From Xiphydria camelus (lineage: Eukaryota > Arthropoda > Insecta > Hymenoptera > Xiphydriidae): 64,000 nt of DNA. Shown piece by piece: positions 32,554-46,077 of the stretch. The position numbers and the translations under genes are program-made. Numbering within the stretch: the stretch's first letter is position 1; the number at the start of each line of letters is the position of its first letter. The stretch spans positions 2,733,001-2,797,000 of the forward strand of contig OY783198.1 in the NCBI GenBank assembly GCA_963678675.1, read 5' to 3'. The notes below the pieces were generated by a model. The model saw nothing but the letters and a program-made list of their open reading frames with translations. It made no database searches and was not told where the DNA came from.

Positions 32554-32608
32554 TACTTTAATTACGGTGATAATTAATCATATAATTAATTATCACCGTG
32601 TCAAAGTA
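32554..32608. repeat. 55-bp near-perfect palindrome
   Basis: TACTTTAATTACGGTGATAA runs into ATTAATCATATAATTAAT and back out through TTATCACCGTGTCAAAGTA. The 16-bp core ACGGTGATAATTAAT(T) is perfectly complementary. Confidence 0.7.
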
Positions 32609-35600
32609 ACGACCACGTTGATCGAGGTACGGATCACCGCGGGAAGCGGGCTGTTTTCTGATGTCGCGCGAGACAAAATAACTGCCACCCCCTCTAAAAA
32701 AAACCCTCCTCTACAACACATGCCACGCTGCACTTATACTCTACATATTCATGTAATACACGTTTCTCTCGACGGCTGGACTATCCAACGAGGCATCTAA
32801 CCGCGTTCGCCTACCTACTACCCCCGTCCGTATCAGCCCGAAGGGTCGAGGGTGGACGCCTCGAACTCTCCTAATTGGTTCGTCGAAAACTTTAATCGAA
32901 AAGCGCAGCGGCCGTCTCGGGTGCGGTTATCCTCGCGTTTAAAAAAACGCGGGAAGAGAAAAGGCGAAGGACGCCAGGTGCCGAAAGAGCGAATTGGTCT
33001 CGCCTTTCATTGAGGAAATTGGAAACTGCGTCATCTGGACGCGGGTCTGACGGCGGACGTGGCCGCGATACGCAACCCTTTACACCCGGGATCCGTGGCG
33101 CAACGCATATACCCTCTCAGCGGGGCAGAAATAAATTAAATTAATTTCTTTTCCCCTCACCCCCGGCGGACCTTTCTACCTCCCTCGGCCTATACGTATT
33201 ACGCCGCTCTACCCGACACATTTGCATCCCAGGTAGAATTTTGCCGGCAACGATTGCAACCTAGGTACAATTGGGTACAGTGGGTCGAGTAGGTAGAGAG
33301 GTGTAAGGTTATACAATTCGAAGGAGAGAGAGAGAGAGAGGGGGGGGGAGTGACTGAGCGAGGCACGCATGCATAAGAAAATCGTGCGTGGTACGTGCGG
33401 TGATCGTATGTATTGTACACGTCGCGTTGCGCGCAGGGGGTGCAGGCAACGGTGGCGAAACCCTTTTCTACCTGACCCCCACCAAAAAGGTCGCCTCAGG
33501 TAAGATTTTTTGAGGGCCTCTCGCACCTCCTTTCGCGAGAGAGACGCGGGTCCCTCCCGTACATCGGGCCAGTCTCGCATCGAGCGCACTCGCGAGAAGA
33601 TCGGCGACGAGTCGCGATCCGGAAGATCCCCGTCTCGAGATACCGGGGAGATCGGGTCTCGTTCGCGAGGGGGTAGACGTTAAACGACATCAGAATGCCA
33701 TTCCGGTTAATTTGTACGTCGCGGAACGGGGGGGGGGGCGGGGGCGACATTGGAGTTCTGTCGGCCGAGTCGCGTGGGAGAATACGTTAATGAGGGTTTT
33801 ATGAGGCGAACGCGGGAAGGAGACTCGCGAGTTTGACGTCGGTCGTGTAAAGTTGCGCGGGTGACGTATAAGCGCGACTCTTCGAAGAAGCGACGAAACT
33901 TCGCCGTTAGGGGAGGCGGGGCGGATCGTCGAATTGTATTTTCGGCAATCCAAGATCCTTTCGAGAGCGAGGATCAAGGTCGGTATGAAAAAATGGATTT
34001 TTACAAGTACATTTTATTACTTTTTATTTTTTATTATCAGTGAATCGTTTCGCGCGCATCGATGTATGCGCTTCGGAATATATTTCTTTCAATTTTGTTT
34101 GTTTAAGTGAGATCAACTTGATTATTCTACGCAGGTTATACGAGACGTGAAATACATTTAATTAATCTAAAATTAAACTCGCGTGAAAGTTCTTACCGCC
34201 CTCCGGTAATAACAGTACGCAAGCGAGAAGGGAAGGTTCGACCGAGGGTAGCATAGGCGACGTATAAATTGGAGTGGGTGCTTGGTCAGCAGGGGGGGGA
34301 TCTCCCCACGGTCCAGCGGACCAATGAGACGAGGGTATTTTTTTTTATCAATACGTCCAAACGGGGGAGGTCGTGAAAGGGGGTGAAATAAAATGGCGGG
34401 CATTGCAACCCCCGGCCACCGAGTGCCGTCTCGGCGGATTACGCTGCAGGATTTTTCCGTCCGACGGAGAAGCGGAGAAAAAAACCGAGAGAGAGCGAGT
34501 GAGCGAAACGAAAAGGGTTCCCTTTTTTACGATGTAAAAATTCTTCTCGCGGCCCCGCGCGATGAGTCTGCAGGATCCTCTCGATAAACTCTACGCGCCG
34601 CATTCCCACCCCTCGCGTCAGTCGATATACCTACGCGTGCGGGGCTCGTGGGGCGGCGGACTGCGGGCGAGAATATTAAAAAAATTGTTAACCTAAGAGG
34701 TCGAGCCCGCTCCTTAAAATGATTTGATTCCGCGAGATAGCTGCACTGCGTAGTATCTACCATCGTTATTTCCGGTCGAGCCTCCGACTCGCGGTTCTCG
34801 ATCGAGTGATCGACTCCTCTCGCCGATAGAACGGAAGAGAGTCGAACGAGATAAGGAGTGTATAGGTACCTCAAAGGACGCGACTTCGGATCGAAGCTCG
34901 AATCGGCCTCCCCCTCCACTCTCAACCCTCTCTGTGCACGTCTCTCAATTTTTCTCCGTACCACGCCTCTCGTTTATTCACGAGAGGGAAGCAAACAGCC
35001 TCCGAGATATTTCTGCACTCGAGTATTTTTCTCGCAGTCTCGGGGCTTTTGAGATTTTCCACGTCAAAAGTGCGATCCCGAGTCCGAAAATAGGAAATAT
35101 TACGCCCCTCGAGGGAAAATTACGCCCCCTTTCTTATTCGAGTGCACGGGGAAAACGAGAAGGACGAGATCCTCGTTACCCGACCTGTCGCGGGATCAGA
35201 AACGCGTTGCTCGGCGCGCGCCCGTCCGGTTTTTGACCCGGAAGCGGTCCCGGGTTATTAGGGGGTTCCCTGGAAGACCCCGTGAAACCCCTCAGACGTC
35301 CGGGAACAGGGGCCGGGAGGAATACGAGTTTTGACATTTTTTGACCACGCGTCCGCACCTCCGTTCTCCTCCTCCCTCCCGTGCCTCCTCTTCCTTGCGA
35401 ACCCCTCCCGACGGCACGCGCAGCCACGTATACCGGGTGTCCGAATCAACGTTCAATTGCACGTAAAATACGACGAAATCGAAAACGTTACTCGAGCCCG
35501 CGTCGACAACCACGTCGGTTCCACCGTCGCGTTGCTATATTTTCGCGAGGAAAATGGCCGGCAGAAAGAATCGCTTCTAACGCGCGACGTAATACATTGG

Positions 35601-37396
35601 ATATCCTTCGGGGTGAAGTTTTTTTTCTCTCTCCAAAGGACGGAATTCTTCGCATAAAGGACGATTCGAATAGCGCGGCACAAAACATCACTTAGGTCCA
35701 ACCCTCGAAGCGCAAACATGCTAATGGAGCCTCCAGCGCGTCGTCCTACGACCTCCTTCGTACGTATACCCCCACCTACGTGTAAACAGCCGCGTGTGTG
35801 CGTATAACCAACCACGAGCAACCAGGCGAAGCTCCAAAATATATTTAGCCATTTCGACGAGTGCCGCTTCTGGGGAGGACACATCGCTCCCAGCAACCTT
35901 GGAGAGGTCGAGAAATAATCTCGCGTCTCGTCGTCGCGGGGAACCGATCCTGCCGTCTTTGCTTCGCGGTATACGTCAGACGAGTACACAACGCGAAGTA
36001 TTCTTAATCCACGCGTTTTGACGCGTTCGTCGGGGATATGCAACACTCGCCTCCGGTATCCGCGTGTTTATATGCGTGTCCCACACATGCGTACGTCGAG
36101 AGATACGTCCACGAATGTAGGAAGAAATGTTTCCGCGAGGCGCGGGGAACCCGGAAAGTATGGGCTTTCGAGTTTCGAACGCCCTCAGAACGGCGGGACG
36201 CGCTCCTCGCTTTCGAAGATGAATTCCTCTTATTCAACGAGTTTTGTATGCTCACTATACGCGTCGCGTCTCGATGCGGTGCATTAACGGCGGGGAAAAA
36301 AATCCCGAGATAATTTTTCACGGAGGAGTCAATTTTTAGCGAGGAGGGCGAATTTCGAGAGAGAGCGAGGGGGTTCGGGTTCGTTCTCCCTTGCTCTTTT
36401 TTTTTGTTGCAGTGTAAGGGACAATCAGGTTTGGGAGGAGAATCAATCATATAGGTGCACCCTTAAGGAGCGATAGGTACATTTCGGCGTCCGGATCTAA
36501 CGAATATTAATTAGATTCGAATTGTCGTTTCACGGGAAATTTGACTTTCGGATTTCGTTATAGACATCGCAATCGTGCGTTTTTCCTCCATCGGCTTTCA
36601 CGAGAAAAATTCATATCGATCCCTCGCTCCGTCGCCAACCGACATACATCGAAACCCCAATAAATATAAACGTATACAGTTCGATCGCAAAAGGTGAAAA
36701 ATTATTGCCGAAAGAGTCAATCGATCGGAAATTTTAGCGAGAAAGGGTTAGTCTCCGGTTCGGGTATACGTTTTCGTACATGGCACGTACACGTGCGTAG
36801 GTCCTGCGTGCGTGAAGGATTTTTCGGATGATCCGAACGGGTATACATATAACTCGTCGCATATTTATATGTGCGAAGGAACGCGCGTCGTAGCGATACC
36901 GGGCGGTAGATCAAAACGATATACCAATTTCGCGAGCCGAGATCAAAAAAAAAACCTTCCCACCCGAACCGAATTTGAATTTAAATTCGAATTTCAGCCA
37001 TCCCCGGGGAGGCATCCCCTGGTCACTTCGAATGCAGTTTTCAGTTTCGCGACGCGACACGGCGTCCTTCAATTTTTGAACACTTCCGACGTCCCGCGGG
37101 ACTCGGGACCCGGCGCATAAGGGATGATTCCTCCTCTAAACTTCGAATAACCCCGTAAAAATACTCGGTGCCTCGACCGTGCCGCCGGGTAATTCCTCGA
37201 AGAGGATGTCTCCGTGGTCCCCACACCCCTGTCGCGGACGTGAATACTCGAAGAGCGCACTTTCGACGGGTCGTCCATCGTTGCCGCGAGACGATCTCAC
37301 GTATCGACTGGTCGTCCGGTTAAATCGGTGATCTACATAAAATTCGGTAAACTTTTAGATACATGGACACTTATACGTATAATCTGTATATCTGTA
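32609..37396. other. No gene recognised
   Basis: Non-coding. It contains (GA)n and G-rich tracts at 33324-33349, a G run at 33728-33740 and an AAAATGGCGGG motif at 34391. Frames are Arg/Ser-rich on both strands. Confidence 0.4.
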
Positions 37397-37640
37397 TACA
37401 GAGAAGAAAAATTTACTCTGGTCAGTTAAACGCGTTTTTGCATACCTAGTCCTGAGAGCACATCTATGCGATTAGAATGAATATCGATTAGACTTATAAA
37501 AACGTTAATAATTCAATTAAATATTATTTCGATCAAATCGATATTCACATTCGAATCTAATAAACAGAGCTGATAAATTTGCTCTCAGTACTACCCAAAA
37601 ATAAGTTAATTTAGATGAAGCAAATTTTTGTCGCAGTGTA
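37397..37640. mobile_element. Inverted-repeat MITE with TACA ends (244 bp)
   Basis: The left end TACAGAGAAGAAAAATTTAC and the right end (reverse complement TACACTGCGACAAAAATTTG) continue as matched arms: CCTGAGAGCACATCTATGCG versus ACTGAGAGCAAATTTATCAG, then GAATATCGATT on both sides. Confidence 0.6.
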
Positions 37641-40321
37641 GGAATACCCATATCTCATCGCAGACCGATTTTTATTCGAATCGCGAAGAAGAACGGAGCG
37701 CATTTGCGACATCTCGACGAAAACGCGGAAAAGTCGATGCGTCGGGTCGAAAATCGACATCGGGGAGGGCCGTTCCGAGGAAAAAAAAAAAGAAAAAAAA
37801 ACGAACGGTACCCTAAAAATCGGAACTGACACTAAATCATTAATTTAGCCGGTCGGTTCTCCCGTTCCCCCCCCCCCCCCCCTCTATCTCGAGCGTGCAG
37901 GTAGTATAGGTAGCGAAAACCCTTTTTCCCGCGTGCAGGTATGCGCGCCTCCTTTGTGCTTCCGCTCGGGATCCGGAGGAGAAAAAAAAATTGCCCTTCC
38001 CCTCCCCGTGCCCCGAAAACGGCTCGAAGAGAAAACACTCCGCACTGTCATATCGGGGACTAATATATTTTTGATCGATACCACCACTTCGACCCGACTG
38101 TATCGGCTGCGTTTCCCACGGAGGCTGGTTTAAAAAAAATCCGTTGTCCAAACAAACACACCGATAGAAACGCGCGTATTCGTGACTCGTCGAGAGTCGT
38201 CATTGTTCACCCGTCGCGAAGGGTGCCGATAGATGCGCGTAATCGTTACGATTAACATCCTCGGGCGGACGAAATCTTGGCGATACGCCGTCTCGAAAAT
38301 CAAAACGCGGGGACCTAATTTGGCGAAGACGCGAAAACTTTGAAGGATCTCCCGCGTCCTTCGGCTTTGGCGGGTGAACCGATCGATCGCTTCGCGTATT
38401 CTCGCGGACTAATACGATGTAATGTATGCGACGTCACGGAGTCTTTCGGGAAACGAGGAGATGCTCTCTCTCTCTCTCTTTCTCTCTCGCTCTCCCTCTC
38501 TCTGTCTCTCTCCCGCTCTTCCGCACAATGGACCACCTAATTCGAGAGCCCCGGCTTCGAGAGCGTACGCGCGTACGGGGAAAATCGAAAAATCGGAAAA
38601 TCGGCTTTCGCCCGGATGAAACGCGAAAACCAAAATCCCCGATGTAATCCTTCCTTTCAGGGAGCATTTTTTTTTTTCGCGCTCCCGCTCCCTCACCCCT
38701 TTCGCGTCTCTGTCGCGCCTGCCCTCGTTTCGGCCACTTTCCCTCTTTCTCCGTCGCCCCGTCTCCAAAGGGCACCCTTCGCCAAATTTTAAGGGTTAAA
38801 AACCCGTACTCGACTCGACAATGCATTTAAAAAGGGGGAATCCCTAGGAATAGTGCGATTCCTCTCCGCTCTCACAGACGAGCAAATGTCAAAGAGAACG
38901 AGCGAGAGAGGGGGGAGAAAAGATGACGTCCCTACAAAAATAAATAATAAAATAAATGACAGTGGTCCGGACTGTTTTGGGTTTTGTAGCGCGACCGTCC
39001 TTTTATGTAGCTCTCGTTTTTTCCACCTTTTTTTTTCCTCTTTCGGTACCCCGCGTCACTTCGAAAACTCCCGACGACTCCTCGGCCACCCGGCCTACAA
39101 ATTTATTAGATATTTATTACGCGTTGGTTTTGTATCTCGGTCGTTTCGAACTCGTCGTTGCGCCATCCCGTCAGCTGTCGCGCAACGTGTCTACGGCAGG
39201 CTCGAGCGCAATCGATATCTCTCTACGCGCAAGTGAATCGAACGAATCGATGGCATCCGATCGACGGTGCACGGGAGTGCGTCGTGACGCGCGACGTCGT
39301 CGGAACGAATGTCAATTTTGTACGACTTAATTCGCACTTCTCGACCAACCGCACTCACTCGTCCTTCTCGCGAACGTTGTCCGGGATCCGTCGAGTAGGT
39401 ACCGCGTGGGAAAGCGACAAAGGACGACTTACTTACTCCGCGGAGAGACGATCGAACGGGAAAAAATGAAAATTAGTCCCTCCTCCAGTCGCGTACTGGA
39501 ATCCGGCGAGGGATTGCGCGGAAGAAAAAAGTATAAAAATCAAATCAAAGAGCGAGGAGGAATTTAATATTAAAAATTGTCATTCTGTGTCGATATGAAA
39601 ATTCCAGGGATATCAACCTCCTTTTTTGCCGCATTTCCTTCCTTCCTTCCTGTCCTCGCCTCGACCTCTTCCCCCTTCCGCCTTTCTCCTTCACGAGAAT
39701 TTCTCCTCAACCATTTAACGGACGTTCTACGGGGTGCGTCGACTTTTCCCAACTTTCGGACAAATTTATACGGCAACCGGTATTTCTACGCCTCCCCCTC
39801 GTTCGTCCTCCGCCGCGAAAAAAAGGAAACACAAACCGGTGACATCATCACGCTCGATATCGATTCCGACTGGTGAGAACGAGAGGAGGTCGGGGTCGGG
39901 AGACCCGGCGCTCCCAATGCGCTCGTTCCGCTACCCTTTTCCACGGAATTAGAGAATTTTAAAATTTAGGGGTGCACACACAGCGAACGAAAGAGAGAGG
40001 GAGGTGAAAAGTGCGAGCGAGAATGCCCGCTGGACCGCGCTCTAACGCGAGAATTTATTGGCAATTTTTTTTAAAGGCTTTAGATTTATTTCCAATTTCT
40101 CGGCTGTTCCTCCGGGGGTCGACGCAAAGAGAGCGAGAGAGAGAGAGAGAGGGAGAGAGAAGGAGGGTGTACGTGCAAGGGTGTATAGCGTAACCGGGAG
40201 TAAACATCGCGTTCGTCGACGTATAATTGAATCGATCGACGCGATGGAAAGTTCGATGGATGCGAGTTTAAACGATCCGTTGCATCGCGACTCGCCTGAT
40301 AGGCGCCCGACTATTTTCGTC
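37641..40321. other. No gene recognised; simple repeats
   Basis: It contains a C run (37867-37881), a (CT)n array (about 38463-38520) and a (GA)n array (about 40125-40160). No supported exon. Confidence 0.4.
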
Positions 40322-40632
40322 TACACTGAGAAAAAAAAAGCTTGGTCACTCGAACCAAAATCCTGGATACGATGACCAAATCATTTGGTGAAATATGGAT
40401 TCTCTCCATCTGGCTGATTTAACTGACCACTTTTTCGTCAAAATAACTAGTCGGATTAAACAAATATTTGGTTAAAATGAGTAAACACGTTTAGCTAGAC
40501 GTGTTTTGCCATTTTAACCTAATCATTTTTAATTAGAATAACCAAATATCTGGTTTAAATGACCGGCATTTTGGTTGGAATAACTAAACGCGTCAAACTA
40601 GATGTGTTTTGTCATTTTAACCTAATTATTTG
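40322..40632. mobile_element. MITE, family B, truncated copy with internal duplication
   Basis: It starts TACACTGAGAAAAAAAAAGC and matches 22794-23056 in reverse orientation (TTTGGTGAAATATGGATTCT, then AACTAAACGCGTCAAACTAG). The segment CTAGACGTGTTTTGCCATTT recurs about 104 bp later as CTAGATGTGTTTTGTCATTT, an internal tandem duplication. The expected right terminus (CTCAGTG) is missing. Confidence 0.6.
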
Positions 40633-42176
40633 TCCGAATGTAGAATTGCGCCCCCGCACCGGTCTGAGAAAACGATCCATTCGGACTACCGGTCGAACGA
40701 TAGAATTCAAAAATGTTGCAAATATGAAGAGTGCGGAGTTACCGCCTCACGCGTGCATCGCCCATCTGCAGTCTCATTTGTCTCGCGAGCGGGAAACTAG
40801 GTAACGCGTTTCACGCGAATATTAACAACCCATCCATAGGAGAGGACACGAGAGTGTTTTACTTCAAAAGTTTACTCCGAGTACTACCCGAAGGACCTCG
40901 TAAACTTCAAGGAAAATGGTCGAACTAACGATAAAACTTCGAGCGATCGTTTTCCGAGTTTCGTGGTACGAGACGAGGAGGCGGTGGGAAGGGTTGAGAG
41001 AGCGAGAGAGAGAGAGAGAGAGAGAGAGGGACATGGCGATGCGCGTCGCCCGGTGGTATATTCGTCCCTTTTATCATTCGCCGTAAATATCTTCGCGGTT
41101 GTTCCCGAGAATAGAATTGCTACATTTTTTTCTCGCGCGAACACGCGACCGAGGAAGCACGCGGGCGCGAAAGCGTCCCTCCCCTGTACAGAGTCGCACC
41201 GAATGCAAGGGCGAAGGGAGACTGCCTTAATCGCGGATTAAAAAATAGCGTCGATTAAAATTTGCATTCCTGAGACGAGATCGTTAGCCGGGCGTGTTGC
41301 GAATCGAAATATGGCCAAAGCTCCGAAGGCAGAGCGAGTGTGGGTGGCCGTGCAGAGGGGGTGGTTCCGCGTGGGGGGTGGGTAGCCCTCTAATCGATCG
41401 TGGCTGTCCACCCTTATCAGGGGCTGGGGCCGGAGTTTGGGGTTGGGGTTACTGCTTTGCATGGCCGGCAAAGCCCCGGCCTCCCGCCACCCACGACCGC
41501 CGAAAACCAACCCTTAAAATAGGGGTGAGACCACGGCCATTGTTGCCAGATGCCCCGCTCATTTGCATTTTCCCGCAGATTCTTTGAAAAATGAATCCGG
41601 CGAGCCACCGCGCGCTCCCCCGCGCCACCCTCTCGATCCTCTCCGCCCGCCTTCCGGGGGAGAGAATAGATGTACACGGATAAAAAAGGATCCCGTTTTT
41701 TGCATTAATTTTGGACTTTGTCCAAAGCCCGCGGAGTCGAGCGATCGTGTTCCGCCTGCCTGCTTCCTTTGAAGACGTTGTTTTTCCTACGTCGGACGGA
41801 TCGGTCGTGTGGGCGTACGTACGTGCGCGCGCGTGTGTGCAGCGGGGTAGTTAAGCACTCGGGAAGCGACGAAGGAGAGAGAAGAGATGGAAAACTACGG
41901 GGGGAGGAGATGGCGGCGGGTCGTCGGCGATCGTTTCTTATCGGCGGATTAGGTCGATCCTACGTGCGCCATTACCGACGAGCTACACTCGCCCGGGACT
42001 ACATCTGTATTTGAACGGATCTTGTTTGAACGCGGAGTCTGAATCCGCATTTGCGCGAAGGTGAGACGACGCCTACCTCTTATTGGCACAAGGCTTAAGG
42101 ACCTCTCCTGCGACGGGCTAAGCGGCTGAGTACACGGAAAATATGGAGTGGACGATTTCTCGCGATCTCCTCGATG

Positions 42177-42213
<37 letters not shown>

Positions 42214-43619
42214 CTCTTCTATCGATATTTATCAATTTTCTTCCAATGCTTCAATGTCATCCGCACATCTTCCCCCGACGTGATCTCGAAATGAGAAGCT
42301 GCTCATCCGCGCGTCTCGACGATCGATCGGCGGATCTTCGGCGGCCGTCGAACGGCAAGGAGATCCGTCCCCATATCGATCCGCCGCGGTTCTCCTTCTC
42401 TTCCCGCTTCCTATCCTTCCAACTCCTTTTCAAGCGTCGCACCACCGAGACGAGGAAGGGCGCCGCGATGCAACTGGCTAAGTACTCCGCACGCGTGTAG
42501 GTGGACGCGTAGGTCTCGCGCGCGCGCGCACCGTCTTTCCTCGGTCGCCTTTTACGGCGGGCCGAGCAATCGTAATGGGAATCGCTTACGCGTGCAGCGC
42601 GCCACGGGTTATTCTGGGACTGTTACAGTGATAGATTTTCGCGCTGGGAAAATTTAATGGAAAAATCCCGAGTGTCAGACACAGACGCGCCGGCGATACG
42701 TCACACCATTCACCGCCTCGGCCGTTCTTCGCGCTCTCGCCGAGAAAGAGTAAGGGAGAGAAAGATCGAAAGGGAGGCAGGAGAAGAAAATAATACAAGG
42801 CGCGATCCTTTTCGTCAAATAGATCGCGGAAAGCACGATTCGTCGCGATTTGATCGTATGATTCAAGTCCGGCGATTTTAATCGGCGTTCCTCTCGGCGA
42901 GATTTACGCAGCATCCGCGGCAATTCTGAAATTCTGATGAAAATCTCGCGTGTTCGTTAAAGATTCATCGAGCAACTTAGTCGAAACGTCGTTAAGTCGT
43001 CCTCGTAAGTGGCTCCACTTTCGTTCGCGACGTCGAATTGGCGTTCTCCCGGCGTAAGCGGGCTGTGTCGAACGGGACGGACGCCAGCAGGGGCTGTCGA
43101 GCGACGCCGGTGCCATCTGCCGAGGGGTTGGGGCCGCGAACCGAGGGAAGTCGCCGACGCGGGGACGTCGGTAATGCAGAGGACGAAGCGGGCTGTTATT
43201 TTAGGAGGCAGCCGAAGGGGTGTCCAAAATCATGGAACAACTTTGCCTCACCGGGGGGATGCCGGTTAGGGGTGTACGGCTAACGGAGGGGGGTAGGCGG
43301 CTCGCCGGGACAGTACGGACGAAAATTACACGACGTATCGATGGTTATGGTGGTACTTAAAAAAAGATAATAGAAATTCACCCCCTGCCTTTTGCAGCGG
43401 TATCCTCCACTTTGTTATCCTCGCTCGTCGCGGTAACGGGGGTGTGTGCGTCGTAAAATCAAAGTGGAAAATTTCCCGTTTGTTGCAGTTGCTTTAGCGC
43501 CGAGTGCGTTTTGCTCGATACCGCGTCGAGTTATTTGAGAAAATTGAATGTTAATTGTGCACTTTTTTTTTATGCGTTTGCACTGACCGAGTCATTGCGA
43601 AAAAAAAAAATGAATCGCG
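40633..43619. other. No gene recognised
   Basis: Non-coding. (GA)n lies at about 41000-41030, (CT)n at about 42179-42208 and a CG run at 42518-42531. Confidence 0.4.
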
Positions 43620-43805
43620 GCATTTACAAAGTTTGTGCTAAATTTCAGGACAAGCCCGATTTACTGTTACGATAACCACAATTTTAGTAAAAATCATAGT
43701 ACAATTTGTAGAAGAGCAAGCGTTGCTGCAATTTTTATTAAAATTTTAATTAGCGTAACAATAAATTGACCTTATCCTGAAATTTACCACAAACTTTTTA
43801 AATGC
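43620..43805. mobile_element. Inverted-repeat element, 186 bp
   Basis: GCATTTACAAAGTTTGTGCT on the left pairs with the right end, whose reverse complement is GCATTTAAAAAGTTTGTGGT. The arms extend through AAATTTCAGGA(C/T)AAG, (C/T)TTA(C/T)TGTTACG and AATTTTAGTAAAAAT. Confidence 0.65.
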
Positions 43806-45303
43806 TACGATTAATTTTGTTCCATGTACGTATAATTCGTTCTGATTTCGTACACTTTTTTTCGTCGATATTTTTCCTTTCATCCCTAAACGTACCTTCT
43901 ATACCCCCGAATTTCACTTTCGCGCGTGATACGATAAGGAAATTTCGACAAACAATCGCGAACCCGACGATTCGCCGATCATTTCGCACAGACAACTCCA
44001 TGGCCGCATCGCGAGCTCTGGCGGATTAATTTAGCGAATTGTGTGAGCATTCTTCCATCGAGTCCGATAATTCGGGGGGTACAGCGTATCTCTCGTATAC
44101 GAGGTACCCGCTCGCCGGCTCGCCGAGAATTCCGCGCGGAGCTCGAGTCTGTGGCTCGGGGAGGTAGGTACCCGCAGCCAGCCAGTTCCGCGTAATCGAA
44201 TCAGAGGAGTCAGGATATTGCGTACCGCTCGGTCCCCAATTGTTTTAAGTCGACATCTCCGCCCCGCTCCGCGTTCCGGACATTGAATTTGAACTAAACT
44301 ATCAGTCGAGCTATCGAATTATCGGCATGTGCCTTCGACGTGGGGCGCGATGACGTCTGTAAGCTGCGGAGCGCCGCCAATCGAGGACTCGTCGTCCGTC
44401 TCGCAGGAAACGTCGTCGCCGATTACACCGTCACGCGGAAGCGCCGTTGGCCCGGAGGATGCTCTCGCCTCTACGGATCCGCGTGGTGTATCGCGGGGGA
44501 GGCGACGGAGGCTGTCGTATTAATAGGAAAAAAGTTCCCCCCCCCCCCCCCGAAACTAACCCCGGATGAGTAAAATTGGTTTCCGCGGCAGTGTCGAATT
44601 TCCGAGAGAGAGAGAGCGAGAGAACTATTTTTCGAGCACGCGTTACCCGAGCTCCGCGTACGCCGTCGATATTCGTCCATCATGCACCGCGGGACATCGC
44701 GTCAGGTTAGCGGAACAGGCGTTATCGTCCGTCCTTCGATTAATTAACGGATACCGCCGCCGCCGCCGCCGCCGCCGCCGTCGGCGTTAAATCCAGAGCA
44801 AACCGAAGAAGAATCCGTTCGCGTCGCCTCTCTCTCTCTTTCGATCCGCGAATGAAATCGTCGAAGCAAACGCGTCGACGTCCCATCGTCGAGATTAAAC
44901 GTCCGCCGTCCTCTCCCGCGCCGTGACGCGCGACGAGAGAGGATCTCGAATGTTTCAAAGGGGGTCTCTCTCCTCTCTTATTACCAAAGATGACTCTGCA
45001 CACGGCAGGGCCTCCCTTAATTTTCACTAACGACCAAAGTTTTTTGGTGTCCGAGCGAGTCTGGGGTATCATAAATTCAAAATGGCGGACCCTTTAGGGT
45101 GAAAACAAAAGCCACTTGGGTCGAGCCGAGGCCTCGAGGGTTGGGGGCGGGTGTGTGCAACCCTTCCGAAGCAGGATGTGGAGTAGAAAGGAGGGGGGAG
45201 GGAGGGAGGCAAAAGCCGCCGAAAATGGCGGACCCAATTAAGAGAGCCTAGCCTCGCTATACTCCTCTCGCCGTCGTACTCTCGCGGTTGAAACTAGCGA
45301 ACG
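43806..45303. other. No gene recognised
   Basis: Contains a C run (44537-44552), a (CGC)n trinucleotide run (about 44753-44780) and two AAAATGGCGGACCC copies (about 45080 and 45225). Confidence 0.4.
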
Positions 45304-45524
45304 GCTTAAATGTCACGAACGGTGATCGTTGCGCCGACCCGCCGCCGAGGGAAAAATAAGCGCGACACCCTCTTTCACTCCGCGGTTGTGCTATACCTAC
45401 GCTACGCTCGCGCTCCCTCTGTCTCTGACCTTGGTTCCGTTGTCTTTGTAATTTTTTATAGCGGTCACACACGTATCGCGCTATCTCCTAAATTTCGATA
45501 AATATCCTTTTCCCGTTTCATTCC

Positions 45525-45742
45525 TACACAGAGAAATGGAATTAGTTTGATCTACTGAAAATTACTTACGGGGTAGCAAACAATTGTTTATTTATATCAG
45601 TGAAACATTTTAAAATGCATCAATTTGACATCTCTTCCTTACAATCATGTGGAATATTATGTAACTGTAAGGAAGAGATATCTAATTAATATGGAAAAAA
45701 AATTAATTATTAGGAGATCCAACTTATTCTGTTTCTCCCTCT
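45525..45742. mobile_element. MITE, family C, copy 1
   Basis: TACACAGAGAAATGGAATTA then GATCTACTGAAAATTACTT on the left, with AATTATTAGGAGATCCAACT and ATTCTGTTTCTC on the right. The central palindrome is formed by ATCTCTTCCTTACA(A)T / GTAAGGAAGAGAT. Confidence 0.7.
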
Positions 45743-45847
45743 AGCAAAACGAGTAGTGAATGTTTTTGTAAAAAACTGGCCATCGCAAAAAGTAACAATC
45801 GAGCCTTTCCTCACTGCAGACGAACCGCCCTGATAGGTGTACGTTGC

Positions 45848-46077
45848 TGAAAATTACTTGCGAGGTCGCCAATAATTATTTATTTATATCAATAAAATCT
45901 CTTAATGCATCAAATAAATATGTATCTCTGTCTTCCAATCATGTGGAACTGTATGTAATTACAAGGAAGAAATATCAAATTAAATGAAAAGATTTAATTG
46001 ATGTAAATAATTAATTAGGTACTTCCGACTCTGCAAGTGATTATTAGTAGATCCAACTAATTCTTTTTCTCTGTGTA
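45848..46077. mobile_element. MITE, family C, copy 2 (left end missing)
   Basis: It begins within the family sequence (CTGAAAATTACTTGCGAGGT) and ends at the complete right terminus, reverse complement TACACAGAGAAAAAGAATTA. It shares AATTATTTATTTATATCA and the AATCATGTGGAA core with copy 1. Confidence 0.65.

Noticed and set aside
33088..33110. GTGGCGCAACGC, resembling a tRNA A-box
   Set aside because: No matching B-box or cloverleaf nearby; no tRNA gene was found anywhere in the window.
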